A stretch of 64,000 nucleotides of DNA from Anaerotruncus colihominis (GTDB lineage: Bacteria > Bacillota > Clostridia > Oscillospirales > Ruminococcaceae). The position numbers were made by a program, and so were the translations under genes. The notes beneath the pieces are model-generated. The model saw only the letters and a list, made by a program, of their open reading frames with translations, was not told the origin of the DNA and did no database searches. Position 1 is the first letter of the stretch; the number at the start of each line of letters is the position of its first letter. The stretch lies in the NCBI GenBank assembly GCA_025146135.1, contig CP102255.1, positions 2,046,001 to 2,110,000 of the forward strand, written 5' to 3'. Below are positions 14,648-23,114 of the stretch, in pieces.

Positions 14648-14675
14648 TTGACATCTGCTTAAAATGTTGTATGAT
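14648..14675 (+). promoter_or_regulatory. Sigma-A promoter of the hemerythrin gene
   Basis: TTGACA at 14648-14653 and TATGAT at 14670-14675 are separated by 16 bp, giving a near-consensus housekeeping promoter about 78 bp before the start codon. Confidence 0.7.
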
Positions 14676-14752
14676 GAAAACATTAGGTCTATGAGGGGCT
14701 GTGTGTACAAGTATGGTATACAGCTTTCTCTATTTTTGGGGGATATATTATC

Positions 14753-15592
14753 ATGTGGAAAGAAAGCTACAGGATTGGCATTGATTTGATCGACCGGCAG
14801 CATGAGGAGCTGTTTCGAGCGACGGATACACTCGTTCGAGCAATCGAAGCAAATGCGGACAAGCAGACATTCCGGCAGACTATCACTTTTTTAAAGGACT
14901 ATACAGTCCGGCATTTCCACGACGAGGAGGCTTATCAGGCGTCCATCCATTACAGCGGCATGGAGGATCATAAAAAGGCCCATAGAAAATTCACCGGAAT
15001 TATCCTCGACTATGAGCGCCGGTTGGTTGAATCCGATTTTGATATCCGTATCGTCAAGGATTTGGCCGGTACGCTGACTGCCTGGTTGATCTACCATGTC
15101 GCGGATGCCGACCAGCGTATCGCCAAAGGTGATACCGGCGCTGGACTCACGCTGGCGCAGTCGTTTTTAAATATCTTTTCCGACAGCGCGCTCGATGTCA
15201 TGGAAAAGATGGCTGGTTTTAGCGCAAACGACATTGAGGAACAGTTTGTTTCCAACAAGCGTGTTCAAGGCGATATTTTTGTTGAGATCGGCCTGATCGG
15301 CGACCTGAAGGGCCGAATCATCTTTGGATTTTCCAAAGAGCTGGCTTTTAAGCTGATCGAAATCATGACCTTTGTCGAACCGGCCGAGATCGACGAGCTT
15401 GTATGTTCCGCGCTTGCAGAGCTTTCCAATATCACATGCGGAAACGCCGCAACGGCGCTTACAGAACATGGAAAGGTCTGTGATATCAAAACGCCTGTTG
15501 TAACGGCTGAACCGCCCTGCGGACTGATCGATGGCATGGTGCTTCAAACCAATGTGGGCGGATTGGAGATTGTTGTGCAAATGGAGGTTTAA
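14753..15592 (+). CDS. Bacteriohemerythrin fused to a CheX-like domain
   Basis: A 279-residue two-domain protein. Residues 1-133 are a hemerythrin with all seven di-iron ligands visible: His17, His54, Glu58, His73, His77, His115 and Asp120, so it should bind oxygen. Residues about 140-279 match the CheX/CheC phosphatase fold, including the Glu-x-x-Asn motif in ELVCSALAELSNITCGNAA. That motif is used to dephosphorylate CheY. No chemotaxis genes are nearby. The likely role is an oxygen-responsive modulator of a receiver-domain protein. GGGGGAT lies about 10 bp before ATG 14753. Confidence 0.85.
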   Translation: MWKESYRIGIDLIDRQHEELFRATDTLVRAIEANADKQTFRQTITFLKDYTVRHFHDEEAYQASIHYSGMEDHKKAHRKFTGIILDYERRLVESDFDIRIVKDLAGTLTAWLIYHVADADQRIAKGDTGAGLTLAQSFLNIFSDSALDVMEKMAGFSANDIEEQFVSNKRVQGDIFVEIGLIGDLKGRIIFGFSKELAFKLIEIMTFVEPAEIDELVCSALAELSNITCGNAATALTEHGKVCDIKTPVVTAEPPCGLIDGMVLQTNVGGLEIVVQMEV

Positions 15593-15611
15593 TCATTAAT
15601 CTGTCAATAAG

Positions 15612-15648
15612 CGGAAAGAGCCGCCGGCTATGCCGGCGGCTCTTTCCG
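15612..15648. terminator. Bidirectional terminator
   Basis: CGGAAAGAGCCGCCGGC pairs with GCCGGCGGCTCTTTCCG. It lies between converging hemerythrin and DacF-like genes. Confidence 0.88.
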
Positions 15649-15678
15649 TTTAAACTGCCACTTGGTTTTTATGTGAGA

Positions 15679-17904
15679 TTATGGCTGCGCACGGTCATCC
15701 GCCGGCTGTTCCAGCGTGTCCGAACGGTGTGCCGTCCCCGGGTGCGGACGCGGTTGAAGGGTTGATGATGGACGCTGTCTCAGCGGCGTTTCCGCATTCT
15801 CTGTGTACATCGTCCTTCTGCGTGAACGACGCATCGCCTCGTCGACCGCATGCGACGCCGTCTCCATCCGCGAGCGGCGCGGCGGCGTTTCCTCCACCTG
15901 GGGCGGCGCCTCCCACCCGGCCGCTTCGCTGCCGGCTGGCTCCTGCGCGGATTCATCCTCCTGCCGCATAACCGTGCGCCTGCGTGAACGACGCATCGCC
16001 TCGTCGACCGCATGCGACGCCGTCTCCATCCGTGAGCGGCGCGGCGGCGTTTCCTCCACCTGGGGCGGCGCCTCCCGCCCGGCCGCTTCGCTGCCGGCTG
16101 GCTCCTGCTGTATGTTCTGCTGCGCGGCAAAATTACCCTGCGACCGGACCGGTTCCTGCATCATTTTCAGCTGCGTCTGTAAAACAGTCTGATGCATGTC
16201 CGCGGACGGCTCCTCCGGCTGAGCACGCAGGCGCGCCAGCGTCGCATCGATCGTTTGTACGGCCGCCTCGATACTCTGATCCGATGGTGGTGACGAAAGC
16301 TCCTGCATCCTGACCGAGCCCCTGCGCCTTGCAGGCGCGGCGGCCTGTCTACCTGTCAACAAGCCCGGAGGCGGCGAAATCCGGTGAGAAGCTTCCGGCG
16401 CCAACAAGCCTGGAGGCGGCCGCCAACGGGAGGAGGCGGTTCGTGCGGAAGGCGAAACAGCCGGCGGAGGCACAGACCACAGATCAGATAGCTGCGGCGC
16501 GGCAGGCTCCTGTCCGGCAGTCTGCTGCGGCTCCGATGCCTGTATAACCGGAGGGCGCTGCGCGGCCTTTTTCTCTGCGGCGCGCCGTTCACGCTCCTCG
16601 ACTTGGCGCAGGCGCTTACGCCGGCGCGCTTTATAACGCCAACGAATGAATGAGCGTATGAGAAGCCACAGCACAACCAGCGCGGCAAAAACAACAACGG
16701 CTTTTAACACCACCGGCGGCAGCGAGGGCAGACCGCCTTGAGCCACATCATCCGCTGGTATAACAGCCGGCTGTACCAATTCAAATGTCAGTGGAAACGC
16801 ACCGGCCGCACGATAGGCAGTGCGCGCCGTTTCCGGGAAATAAAGCTGCACCTCGCCCGGCTGGTCTGTGCTCGGCATATCTGGAATAGAAAGCTTTACT
16901 GACAGGTCATCGACCGTCACCCCTGCCGGCAGCAGAACAGGCATATCCTCTGTGCGTGTCAGACGCACCTCCTGCTGCATGCCTTCCGAGCCGGTCAAAA
17001 GCATGGTTTTCGGCTCAACACGGTCCTTGGATACTACCGCACGGGTATAGTTATCAAATCCATAGTCCAAAATAGCTGTCGAATCGATATATTGCGCGTC
17101 AACAACACCATCGGAATGCATAACGATGCAGATCAGCGTAACCCCATCACGTTCCGCGAGCGTTACAAGCGTGTGTCCGGCTTCCTCTGTCCATCCGGTT
17201 TTTCCAGCAAATGCACCTGGATAGGTATCGTTGAGAGTAAACATATAGTTGCGGTTATTCAACCGCCGCGTCTCCGACTGCTTATTTGTAGGCGGAATCT
17301 CATAGGACGTGGTTCCCGCCAGCGAGCGAAATTCCGGATACTGCATAGCCGCACGCGTGATCAAAGCCATATCATAGGCGCTTGTATAATGGGATGGATC
17401 AGGCAGGCCATTTGCGTTTGTAAAATGTGTATCCTTCGCGCCAAGCTCCTTGGCGCGGTCGTTCATCAACATGGCGAACGCCTGTGTACTGCCGGAAATA
17501 TGCGCCGCCAGCACGCTCGCGGCATCATTTGCAGATTCAACCATCATGGCATATTCCAACTGCTCTACCGTCAACTGTTCGCCGCCAGTCAATGCAATGT
17601 GTGTGGTATCACGCGGCACCTCAGCCACAACCTCGTCTGTGACAGTTACGACATCGCCCGGCTTGGCACGCTCCATCGCCAGAAGGCAGGTCATAATCTT
17701 CGTAATGCTTGCCGGATACATCTTCTTGTTCATATTTTTTTCAAGCAAAATTTGTCCCGTATCAGCATCCACCAAAATGGCCGATTCCGCATAAAGCTCC
17801 GGCGGATCGAACAACTCCTGCGCATCGTCCGCAAATACCCGTGCTGGAAACAGCAGCGACAACGTCAGCGCCGCCAGCAGCGTCATCAACAGCCTTCTAT
17901 ACAT
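15679..17904 (-). CDS. D-alanyl-D-alanine carboxypeptidase (DacF/PBP5-like) with a long repeat-bearing cytoplasmic tail
   Basis: A 741-residue penicillin-binding protein. It has a signal peptide (1-25) and a serine peptidase S11 domain with SITK (nucleophile Ser66, Lys69), SAN (124-126) and KTG (235-237), then a C-terminal beta domain to about 390. A hydrophobic helix at about 405-427 is followed by a basic stretch and about 300 residues of Pro/Glu/Arg-rich low-complexity tail, predicted cytoplasmic. The usual family length is about 390-440. Two copies of a 54-residue repeat lie in the tail. ATG 17904 (MYRRLL) is chosen since it begins the signal peptide and follows GAGGT. A sporulation role is inferred from the DacF resemblance. 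Confidence 0.85.
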   Translation of the reverse strand: MYRRLLMTLLAALTLSLLFPARVFADDAQELFDPPELYAESAILVDADTGQILLEKNMNKKMYPASITKIMTCLLAMERAKPGDVVTVTDEVVAEVPRDTTHIALTGGEQLTVEQLEYAMMVESANDAASVLAAHISGSTQAFAMLMNDRAKELGAKDTHFTNANGLPDPSHYTSAYDMALITRAAMQYPEFRSLAGTTSYEIPPTNKQSETRRLNNRNYMFTLNDTYPGAFAGKTGWTEEAGHTLVTLAERDGVTLICIVMHSDGVVDAQYIDSTAILDYGFDNYTRAVVSKDRVEPKTMLLTGSEGMQQEVRLTRTEDMPVLLPAGVTVDDLSVKLSIPDMPSTDQPGEVQLYFPETARTAYRAAGAFPLTFELVQPAVIPADDVAQGGLPSLPPVVLKAVVVFAALVVLWLLIRSFIRWRYKARRRKRLRQVEERERRAAEKKAAQRPPVIQASEPQQTAGQEPAAPQLSDLWSVPPPAVSPSARTASSRWRPPPGLLAPEASHRISPPPGLLTGRQAAAPARRRGSVRMQELSSPPSDQSIEAAVQTIDATLARLRAQPEEPSADMHQTVLQTQLKMMQEPVRSQGNFAAQQNIQQEPAGSEAAGREAPPQVEETPPRRSRMETASHAVDEAMRRSRRRTVMRQEDESAQEPAGSEAAGWEAPPQVEETPPRRSRMETASHAVDEAMRRSRRRTMYTENAETPLRQRPSSTLQPRPHPGTAHRSDTLEQPADDRAQP
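15818..16107. repeat. Two 128-bp near-identical direct repeats inside the DacF-like gene
   Basis: 15818-15945 and 15980-16107 differ at only a few positions and are offset by 162 bp (54 codons). They encode EPAGSEAAG[RW]EAPPQVEETP followed by a basic helix SHAVDEAMRRSRRR. The near identity suggests recent duplication or ongoing recombination. Confidence 0.9.
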
Positions 17905-18232
17905 GATTACCTCGTCGTTTACAATCAATTGTTCATTAAAATTATATAGTGCATACGATAGATTCTTCATTATCCGCGCAGAAGCTTGGAAAAATCGTCC
18001 CCATCATAGCTAAAAAAGATAAAATAAAGGCGATGCATTTATTTTATCACAATCAGGTAATCAATTTATAGGACTGTCTTTAAAATTCACAGATGATTTA
18101 CAATTTTCACGGCCGGCACACGCCGCCGGCATGGATCTTTATGCGCCAAAGCGCGCAGCAAATATAAAGCACATAAAGCTTTTGCGCATGGTGGGCCGGC
18201 AGTAAAAAACAGCGTCTCAACTTTTACACGAC
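17905..18232. other. Intergenic region between dacF-like gene and spoVG terminator
   Basis: No gene is supported. It contains a TATAAT-like box on the minus strand near 17940 that may serve the DacF-like gene, and the solo hairpin at 18018-18048. The 18060-18230 part shows no recognised feature. Confidence 0.4.
18018..18048. repeat. Solo AT-stem hairpin of the modular repeat family
   Basis: GATAAAATAAA (18018-18028) pairs with TTTATTTTATC (18038-18048) around a GCGATGCA loop. It is nearly the same as the hairpin module of copy D at 39074-39103, here without the GC-rich core. Confidence 0.65.
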
Positions 18233-18260
18233 AAAAACGCCCCTCCTTCTCAGAGGGGCG
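18233..18260 (-). terminator. Terminator of spoVG
   Basis: On the minus strand CGCCCCTC and GAGGGGCG form a stem followed by TTTTTGT. It is 20 bp past the spoVG stop codon. Confidence 0.85.
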
Positions 18261-18279
18261 CCTTATAATAGATCTCTTT

Positions 18280-18609
18280 TTATTCCTCTGCTTGCGGCTC
18301 GCTATCCTGGGAATTTTCGCGCGCCTCCTCAAGCTGGCGGGCGGCAGCCTGTGCTGCCATATGCTCGGCATAAGCCGACAAAATTGCGTCTTCAAGCTGG
18401 CGGCGCGCCCCGGTTGTAATCGGATGGGCGATATCACGAAACACACCGTTTTCATCGCGCCTGCTCGGCATCGCAACAAACAAGCGTTCCGGACCTTCTA
18501 TCACCTTGATATCGTGAACGGCCAGCTCGCCGTCAATGGTCAATGAAACGAGCGCGCGCAGGCGTGTGTCCTGATAAGTGCGGCGTATTTTAATATCTGT
18601 AATCTGCAT
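18280..18609 (-). CDS. spoVG: Septation/sporulation regulator SpoVG
   Basis: A 109-residue nucleic-acid-binding regulator. The N-terminus MQITDIKIRR, the block ALVSLTIDGELAVHDIKVIEG and VAMPSRRDENG..RDIAHPI are diagnostic. The acidic Glu/Gln-rich C-terminal tail is normal. ATG 18609 is selected because GGGAGG lies 9 bases upstream; the open frame to 18684 is not needed. It is transcribed away from murC. Family role: affects cell division, sporulation and RNA-level regulation in Firmicutes. Confidence 0.95.
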   Translation of the reverse strand: MQITDIKIRRTYQDTRLRALVSLTIDGELAVHDIKVIEGPERLFVAMPSRRDENGVFRDIAHPITTGARRQLEDAILSAYAEHMAAQAAARQLEEARENSQDSEPQAEE

Positions 18610-18696
18610 GGTGTGAATCCTCCCGTTGTATTGTCGGTTCCGGTTACAGATAGTTTCGGCGATTTTACAAAACTTATGCACCAATACGTGCCGCCC

Positions 18697-18725
18697 TTGA
18701 ATTTTTCACGAAATCAGCCTATACT
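18697..18725 (+). promoter_or_regulatory. Sigma-A promoter of murC
   Basis: TTGAAT at 18697-18702 and TATACT at 18720-18725 are separated by 17 bp, and lie 43 bp before the murC start codon. Confidence 0.7.
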
Positions 18726-18767
18726 ACATAAAAATGGTTATCTGAATCTGATGGAGTTGAAATTGCA

Positions 18768-20129
18768 ATGTTAGATGAGAAAATCCTTCAAAACGCACGG
18801 CAAATCCATTTTATAGGCATTGGCGGATCCGGTATGTTTCCGCTTGTACAGATCATGCAGCAGCGGGGATACAAAATTACAGGCTCCGACAACAATGAAT
18901 CCGACACGCTCGCACTTGAGCGTGCCATGGGCATCGATGTTATGCTTGGGCAGCGCGCCGAAAACATCGCTGGCGCGGATTTGATCGTCTATACAGCCGC
19001 CATTATGGACGATAATCCCGAACTGCGGGCGGCTTTTGCTTCCAAAACGCCGACTGTTGAACGCGCAGAGCTGCTTGGATTTCTCACCGGGCTTTACGAG
19101 GATTGTATTTGTGTCTGCGGCACGCATGGCAAAACAACGACAACCGCAATGCTTACACAAATGCTGCTCGGCGCAGGACTTGACCCAACTGCTGTCATCG
19201 GCGGGAAGCTGCCCGCCATCGGTGGAAACGGCCGCGCCGGCGAAAGCAGCCTGATGGTCTGCGAAGCCTGTGAATTCAAGGATCATTTTCTTCAGCTCCA
19301 TCCCGATCTCTCCGTCATCCTGAATGTAGACGCAGACCATCTGGAATATTTCGGCACAATCGAAAATATCATTAAATCCTTCCACAAATTTGCCGATATG
19401 ACAACCAGAACGATTATTGTCAACGGCAGCGATCCCAACTCCATGCGCGCAGTCGAAGGGATCAACGGCAAAGAGATCATCACCTTTGGATGGGACGAAC
19501 ACTTTGATTATTATCCCGCCAATATCAGACGCAAGGGTGCGCAGGCCGAATTTGACCTTTGCTGCGGCGGCCGCGCGCTCACGCATCTGACGCTGCATGT
19601 CCCCGGTCTGCACAATATCCTTAACGCAACAGCCGCCTGCGCCGCAGCCATCAAATCTGGTGTTCCTGTGACTGCGCTCGGGGAGCATCTGGCGCAGTTT
19701 CGCGGCGCGGGACGGCGCTTCGAGATTCTCGGCGAAGTACACGGCGTTACAATCGCAGACGATTACGCGCATCACCCCGCTGAGATCGCCGTTACGCTGC
19801 GCGCCGCGCGTGAAATGGATTTTCGCCGGGTATGGGCTGTGTTTCAGCCGTTCACCTATTCGCGCACAAAACTCCTGATGGATGATTTCGCAAAGGCTCT
19901 TTCTCTTGCCGACCGCGTCGTCATGTCTGAAATTATGGGGTCGCGCGAAAAAAATACCGAAGGTGTTTATACGAGTCAGCTTGCTGAAAAAATTCCCGGC
20001 TCTGTCTGGTTTGCTGGTTTTGAGGAAATTGCTGATTACGTAATGAAACACGCTGAAAGCGGCGATCTTGTCATTACGCTCGGCTGCGGCGACGTTTATA
20101 AGTGCGCTAAGCTGATGCTGAAAAAATAG
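18768..20129 (+). CDS. murC: UDP-N-acetylmuramate--L-alanine ligase
   Basis: A 453-residue cytoplasmic ligase that adds L-Ala to UDP-MurNAc in peptidoglycan precursor synthesis. The three Mur domains are visible: UDP-binding Rossmann (IHFIGIGGSGM, residues about 12-22), ATP-binding with P-loop GTHGKTTTT (about 118-126), and the C-terminal domain with YAHHPAEI and FQPFTYSRT. Length is normal. It is a single-gene unit with its own promoter and terminator. Confidence 0.96.
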   Translation: MLDEKILQNARQIHFIGIGGSGMFPLVQIMQQRGYKITGSDNNESDTLALERAMGIDVMLGQRAENIAGADLIVYTAAIMDDNPELRAAFASKTPTVERAELLGFLTGLYEDCICVCGTHGKTTTTAMLTQMLLGAGLDPTAVIGGKLPAIGGNGRAGESSLMVCEACEFKDHFLQLHPDLSVILNVDADHLEYFGTIENIIKSFHKFADMTTRTIIVNGSDPNSMRAVEGINGKEIITFGWDEHFDYYPANIRRKGAQAEFDLCCGGRALTHLTLHVPGLHNILNATAACAAAIKSGVPVTALGEHLAQFRGAGRRFEILGEVHGVTIADDYAHHPAEIAVTLRAAREMDFRRVWAVFQPFTYSRTKLLMDDFAKALSLADRVVMSEIMGSREKNTEGVYTSQLAEKIPGSVWFAGFEEIADYVMKHAESGDLVITLGCGDVYKCAKLMLKK

Positions 20130-20147
20130 CCGGTCTGCCATCATACA

Positions 20148-20183
20148 GAAGGCCGCGCGCGGGATATTCCGCGCGCGGCCTCT
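20148..20183. terminator. Bidirectional terminator
   Basis: GGCCGCGCGCGG (20151-20162) pairs with CCGCGCGCGGCC (20169-20180). It lies between the convergent murC and lipoprotein genes. Confidence 0.85.
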
Positions 20184-20651
20184 CTATTGCTGCGGCGCGT
20201 CCGAAGACGCCGCAGCCTCCTCTTTTGTAAAAACATCGAGCGCCTCTGTCGCGCCAAGATACGGTGCATCAGGGTTATCTGTTCCCCGGAACATCAGGCG
20301 GCCCGGCCCGACCAATTCAAAGGCCAGCTCTTTCACATCATCCCCCGCAAAACCAGTAAAATCGAGCGACTGCACTGTCACGGTCAGCCAGTCGCCGTCA
20401 ACCGCATAGAGCCCTTCAAGACGCCCCATTGCGGAAAGCAGGTTTACTGTAAAAGCACATGTCCCATCCTCATACAGTTCCAGCCGCGGACGATACGCCT
20501 GCTCGATCTCACGCGCCGTATGAACATATACGCCTGGCGTAATCCCCGCCTGCGCGGCCGCGCTTTGCATAGCGACGCCTTCCGGCGGCCTGCATCCAAT
20601 ACAGAATAGGAAAAGCGCCAGCAGCAGGCTGGCTGCAAGCCGTTTTTTCAT
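20184..20651 (-). CDS. Lipoprotein of unknown function
   Basis: A 155-residue precursor with signal peptide and lipobox CIGC (Cys20). The mature part has repeated beta-strand patterns. YVHTAREIEQAYRPRLELYEDGTCAFTVN, then GRLEGLYAVDGDWLTVTV, then KELAFELVGPGRLMFRG resemble a lipocalin-like or DUF-type barrel seen in Clostridia lipoproteins. AGGGAGGG precedes ATG 20651. Isolated gene; function unknown. Confidence 0.75.
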   Translation of the reverse strand: MKKRLAASLLLALFLFCIGCRPPEGVAMQSAAAQAGITPGVYVHTAREIEQAYRPRLELYEDGTCAFTVNLLSAMGRLEGLYAVDGDWLTVTVQSLDFTGFAGDDVKELAFELVGPGRLMFRGTDNPDAPYLGATEALDVFTKEEAAASSDAPQQ

Positions 20652-20789
20652 CCATTCGCCCTCCCTCACTTTTGACGTGGTACGCGCCTTTTCTCCTATT
20701 TTAGCAGGTTTCACCGCACAAATCCATCAAAAGCTGTGTCACGATCACAATCGCTCGCATAGGATGGATTGCGTTTATTGACGCCGTTT

Positions 20790-20905
20790 GGTATAATAAC
20801 CGCAAAGCGGGTATTATACCGGGCTTTGGCCGGGACGATGCGCGGGTGCGGCCCGCTTTTGCCCCAATGGCCGATGATACCATACCGCTGCGCGGACATG
20901 GTATC
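20790..20905. repeat. Modular hairpin repeat, copy B (complete, inverted relative to copy A)
   Basis: GGTATAATAACC..GGTATTATACC hairpin at 20790-20820, GC-rich core to about 20875, then the GATACCAT..CCGC..GCGG..ATGGTATC hairpin at 20876-20905. The order is the reverse complement of copy A at 1-118. It lies directly upstream of the glmS leader. Confidence 0.85.
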
Positions 20906-20984
20906 ATAAAACACACGTTTATGGAGAAAGGAGGAAAACTACCCAAGAATCCGAAATGGAGGTGGATAAATCAAAAAATCTGTC

Positions 20985-21150
20985 AGAAGCGCCAGAACCG
21001 CCTAAGAGCGGTTGACGAGGCGGGAGGAGGATCGAATGTTCGGCGGATGCCTCCCCGTCCCCGCTTCCGGACGCAGCCTGTCCGAAAACTTCCGGGCAAC
21101 CGGATCGACAGACGGACCGGCGGGAAGCAAATCTTATTGGAAAACGATCT
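20985..21150 (+). ncRNA. glmS ribozyme (glucosamine-6-phosphate-activated self-cleaving leader)
   Basis: The conserved core reads AGCGCCAGAAC at 20988-20998, the short P2 stem ACCGCC/GCGGT, GTTGACGAGG at 21012-21020, GGATCGA and then TTCGGCGGATGCCTCCC. These match the strictly conserved blocks of the glmS ribozyme in order. Predicted cleavage falls before G20989. GlcN6P from the downstream enzyme would trigger cleavage and decay of the mRNA. The 3' domain (21060-21150) is only loosely placed. Confidence 0.92.
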
Positions 21151-21151
21151 G

Positions 21152-21184
21152 TGTCCGGCCGCCGCGCGCGGCGCGGCCGGACCT
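21152..21184 (+). other. GC-rich hairpin between the ribozyme and glmS
   Basis: GTCCGGCCGCCGCGCG pairs with CGCGGCGCGGCCGGAC around 21152-21181. It lacks a T tract. It could be the distal part of the ribozyme leader or a weak attenuator. Confidence 0.45.
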
Positions 21185-21254
21185 TAATACATTGCGGGGC
21201 CGACCACGCACGCCCCGAGATCAAATTTACCGCGCGGGAAAGACAGGTAACAAC

Positions 21255-23081
21255 ATGTGCGGAATTGTAGGCTACACCGGCGGCAAAAACGCTGTCCGTG
21301 TTTTGCTTGATACGCTTTCAAATCTTGAGTATCGCGGTTATGATTCAGCCGGTATCTCTGTATTCGGCGACAACGGTATTGAGACAGTCAAGGCAAAGGG
21401 ACGGCTGCAAAATCTGGCCGATTTACTGGCGCATGAACATGCCAAGCTGTCCGGGCGCTGCGGTATCGGTCACACGCGTTGGGCTACGCACGGCGAACCG
21501 TCAGATCTCAATGCCCATCCCCATGCAACTGAAAAGCTTTCGCTTGTCCACAACGGCATCATCGAAAACTACCAGCAGCTCAAGGCGTCACTTACAGCGC
21601 AGGGCTATACCTTTGTCTCGCGCACTGATACCGAGGTCGCCGCCAAGCTGATCGATTCGCTCTACAGGGGGGATCCGGTTGCCGCTATTATCAAAGCGCA
21701 GGAACTTCTGGAGGGTTCTTATGCGTTCGGTATCCTGTTCGCCGATCATCCAGGCGAAATTTTTGCCACGCGTCAGGGCAGCCCGCTGATTGCAGCGGCC
21801 GGCAATGGCGAAGCATTTATCGCCTCGGATGTTCCGGCAATCTTAAAGTACACGCGCGACTATGCTCTGATTGGCGAACGCCAGATTGTGCGCGTCACAG
21901 CGGACGGCCTTTCTCTGTTTGAGCCGAACGGCGTTCCCGCTGAAATAAAGACGCTGACCGCCTCTTGGACGGTTGAGCAGGCGCAAAAGGGCGGCTATGA
22001 CCATTTTATGCTCAAGGAGATTTATGAACAGCCGCGCGCGCTGGCTGACACGGTACATCCGCGTATTTCCGACGGCCTGCCGTCATTTGATTTGCAGGAC
22101 GATATCCCGGACGGCTTTTGGAAACAATTCAATTCCATCTCTATCGTTGCCTGCGGTACAGCAATGCACGCCGGTATGGTCGGCAAAGCATTGATCGAAC
22201 AGCTCGCGCGAATTCCTGTCGAATGCGATATCGCCTCAGAATTCCGTTACCGTGACCCGATATTGACAAAACGCTCGCTCGTGCTGCTGATTTCACAGTC
22301 CGGGGAAACGGCCGACACACTTGCCGCGCTGCGTCTGGCCCGCCAAAATGGGGCGACGACGCTTGCGGTCGTCAATGTCACCGGTTCCTCGATCGCACGT
22401 GAAGCCGACTATGTGATCCATACATACGCCGGACCGGAAATCGCCGTCGCCTCCACAAAGGCATACTCCGTACAACTCGCGGTCATGTATCTGATCGCCA
22501 TACGTTTCGCGCTCGCGCGCGGCGTACACACAGAAGAACAGGCCCGGGCGCTCACGTCCGGGCTGCTGGATGCCATCGAACACACAGAACAGGCGCTTGG
22601 ACTCGATGTGGAGATTAAAGAGTATATCCGCCGTTATGAATCGCTGCACGATCTTTTTTTCCTCGGGCGCGGGCTTGATTACGCGCTTGCGATGGAAGGT
22701 TCTCTCAAACTCAAGGAAATCAGCTACATTCATTGCGAAGCATACGCGGCCGGCGAACTCAAACACGGAACGATTTCTCTGATTACCGAAGGCGTGCCTG
22801 TCATCGCGCTTGCGACCCAGGAGAGCCTGCTGCCCAAGATGGTCAGCAACATCAAGGAGGTGCGCAGCCGCGGCGCGGATGTGCTGTTCATCTGCAAACG
22901 CGGCATGGAGGCTGACCGTGAGATTTATGAAAAGCGTCTCGACCTGCCCGCGATCGACGATCTGTATATGCCGATTGTCGGCGTGATCGTTTTGCAGCTT
23001 CTCGCCTATCATACGGCTGTTTTGCGCGGCTGTGATGTCGATAAGCCGCGCAATCTTGCCAAATCGGTAACTGTAGAATAA
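21255..23081 (+). CDS. glmS: Glutamine--fructose-6-phosphate aminotransferase (isomerizing)
   Basis: A 608-residue enzyme making glucosamine-6-phosphate for peptidoglycan. The N-terminal glutaminase has the catalytic Cys after Met (MCGIVGYTG), then RWATHG and HNGIIENY. Two SIS domains follow (VACGTAMHAG, SQSGETADT, STKAYSVQ) and the C-terminus KPRNLAKSVTVE is canonical. ATG 21255 is the true start: the frame is open 243 bp further, but that part is the ribozyme leader. The ribosome binding site (ACAGGTAA) is weak. It is followed 33 bp later by a racemase gene. Confidence 0.97.
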   Translation: MCGIVGYTGGKNAVRVLLDTLSNLEYRGYDSAGISVFGDNGIETVKAKGRLQNLADLLAHEHAKLSGRCGIGHTRWATHGEPSDLNAHPHATEKLSLVHNGIIENYQQLKASLTAQGYTFVSRTDTEVAAKLIDSLYRGDPVAAIIKAQELLEGSYAFGILFADHPGEIFATRQGSPLIAAAGNGEAFIASDVPAILKYTRDYALIGERQIVRVTADGLSLFEPNGVPAEIKTLTASWTVEQAQKGGYDHFMLKEIYEQPRALADTVHPRISDGLPSFDLQDDIPDGFWKQFNSISIVACGTAMHAGMVGKALIEQLARIPVECDIASEFRYRDPILTKRSLVLLISQSGETADTLAALRLARQNGATTLAVVNVTGSSIAREADYVIHTYAGPEIAVASTKAYSVQLAVMYLIAIRFALARGVHTEEQARALTSGLLDAIEHTEQALGLDVEIKEYIRRYESLHDLFFLGRGLDYALAMEGSLKLKEISYIHCEAYAAGELKHGTISLITEGVPVIALATQESLLPKMVSNIKEVRSRGADVLFICKRGMEADREIYEKRLDLPAIDDLYMPIVGVIVLQLLAYHTAVLRGCDVDKPRNLAKSVTVE

Positions 23082-23114
23082 TTTGCAGACGATTGAAAAG
23101 GAAGGATCTTCTAC

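Noticed and set aside
18771-20144. A 457-residue minus-strand frame over murC
   Set aside because: Antisense to a complete, well-conserved murC; no ribosome binding site or domain pattern.
20846-21187. A 113-residue plus-strand frame between repeat B and glmS
   Set aside because: It runs through the repeat and the ribozyme; conserved RNA positions explain the sequence better than protein.
21012-21254. An 81-residue N-terminal extension of GlmS
   Set aside because: GlmS needs Cys directly after the initiator Met; the extra part coincides with the ribozyme.
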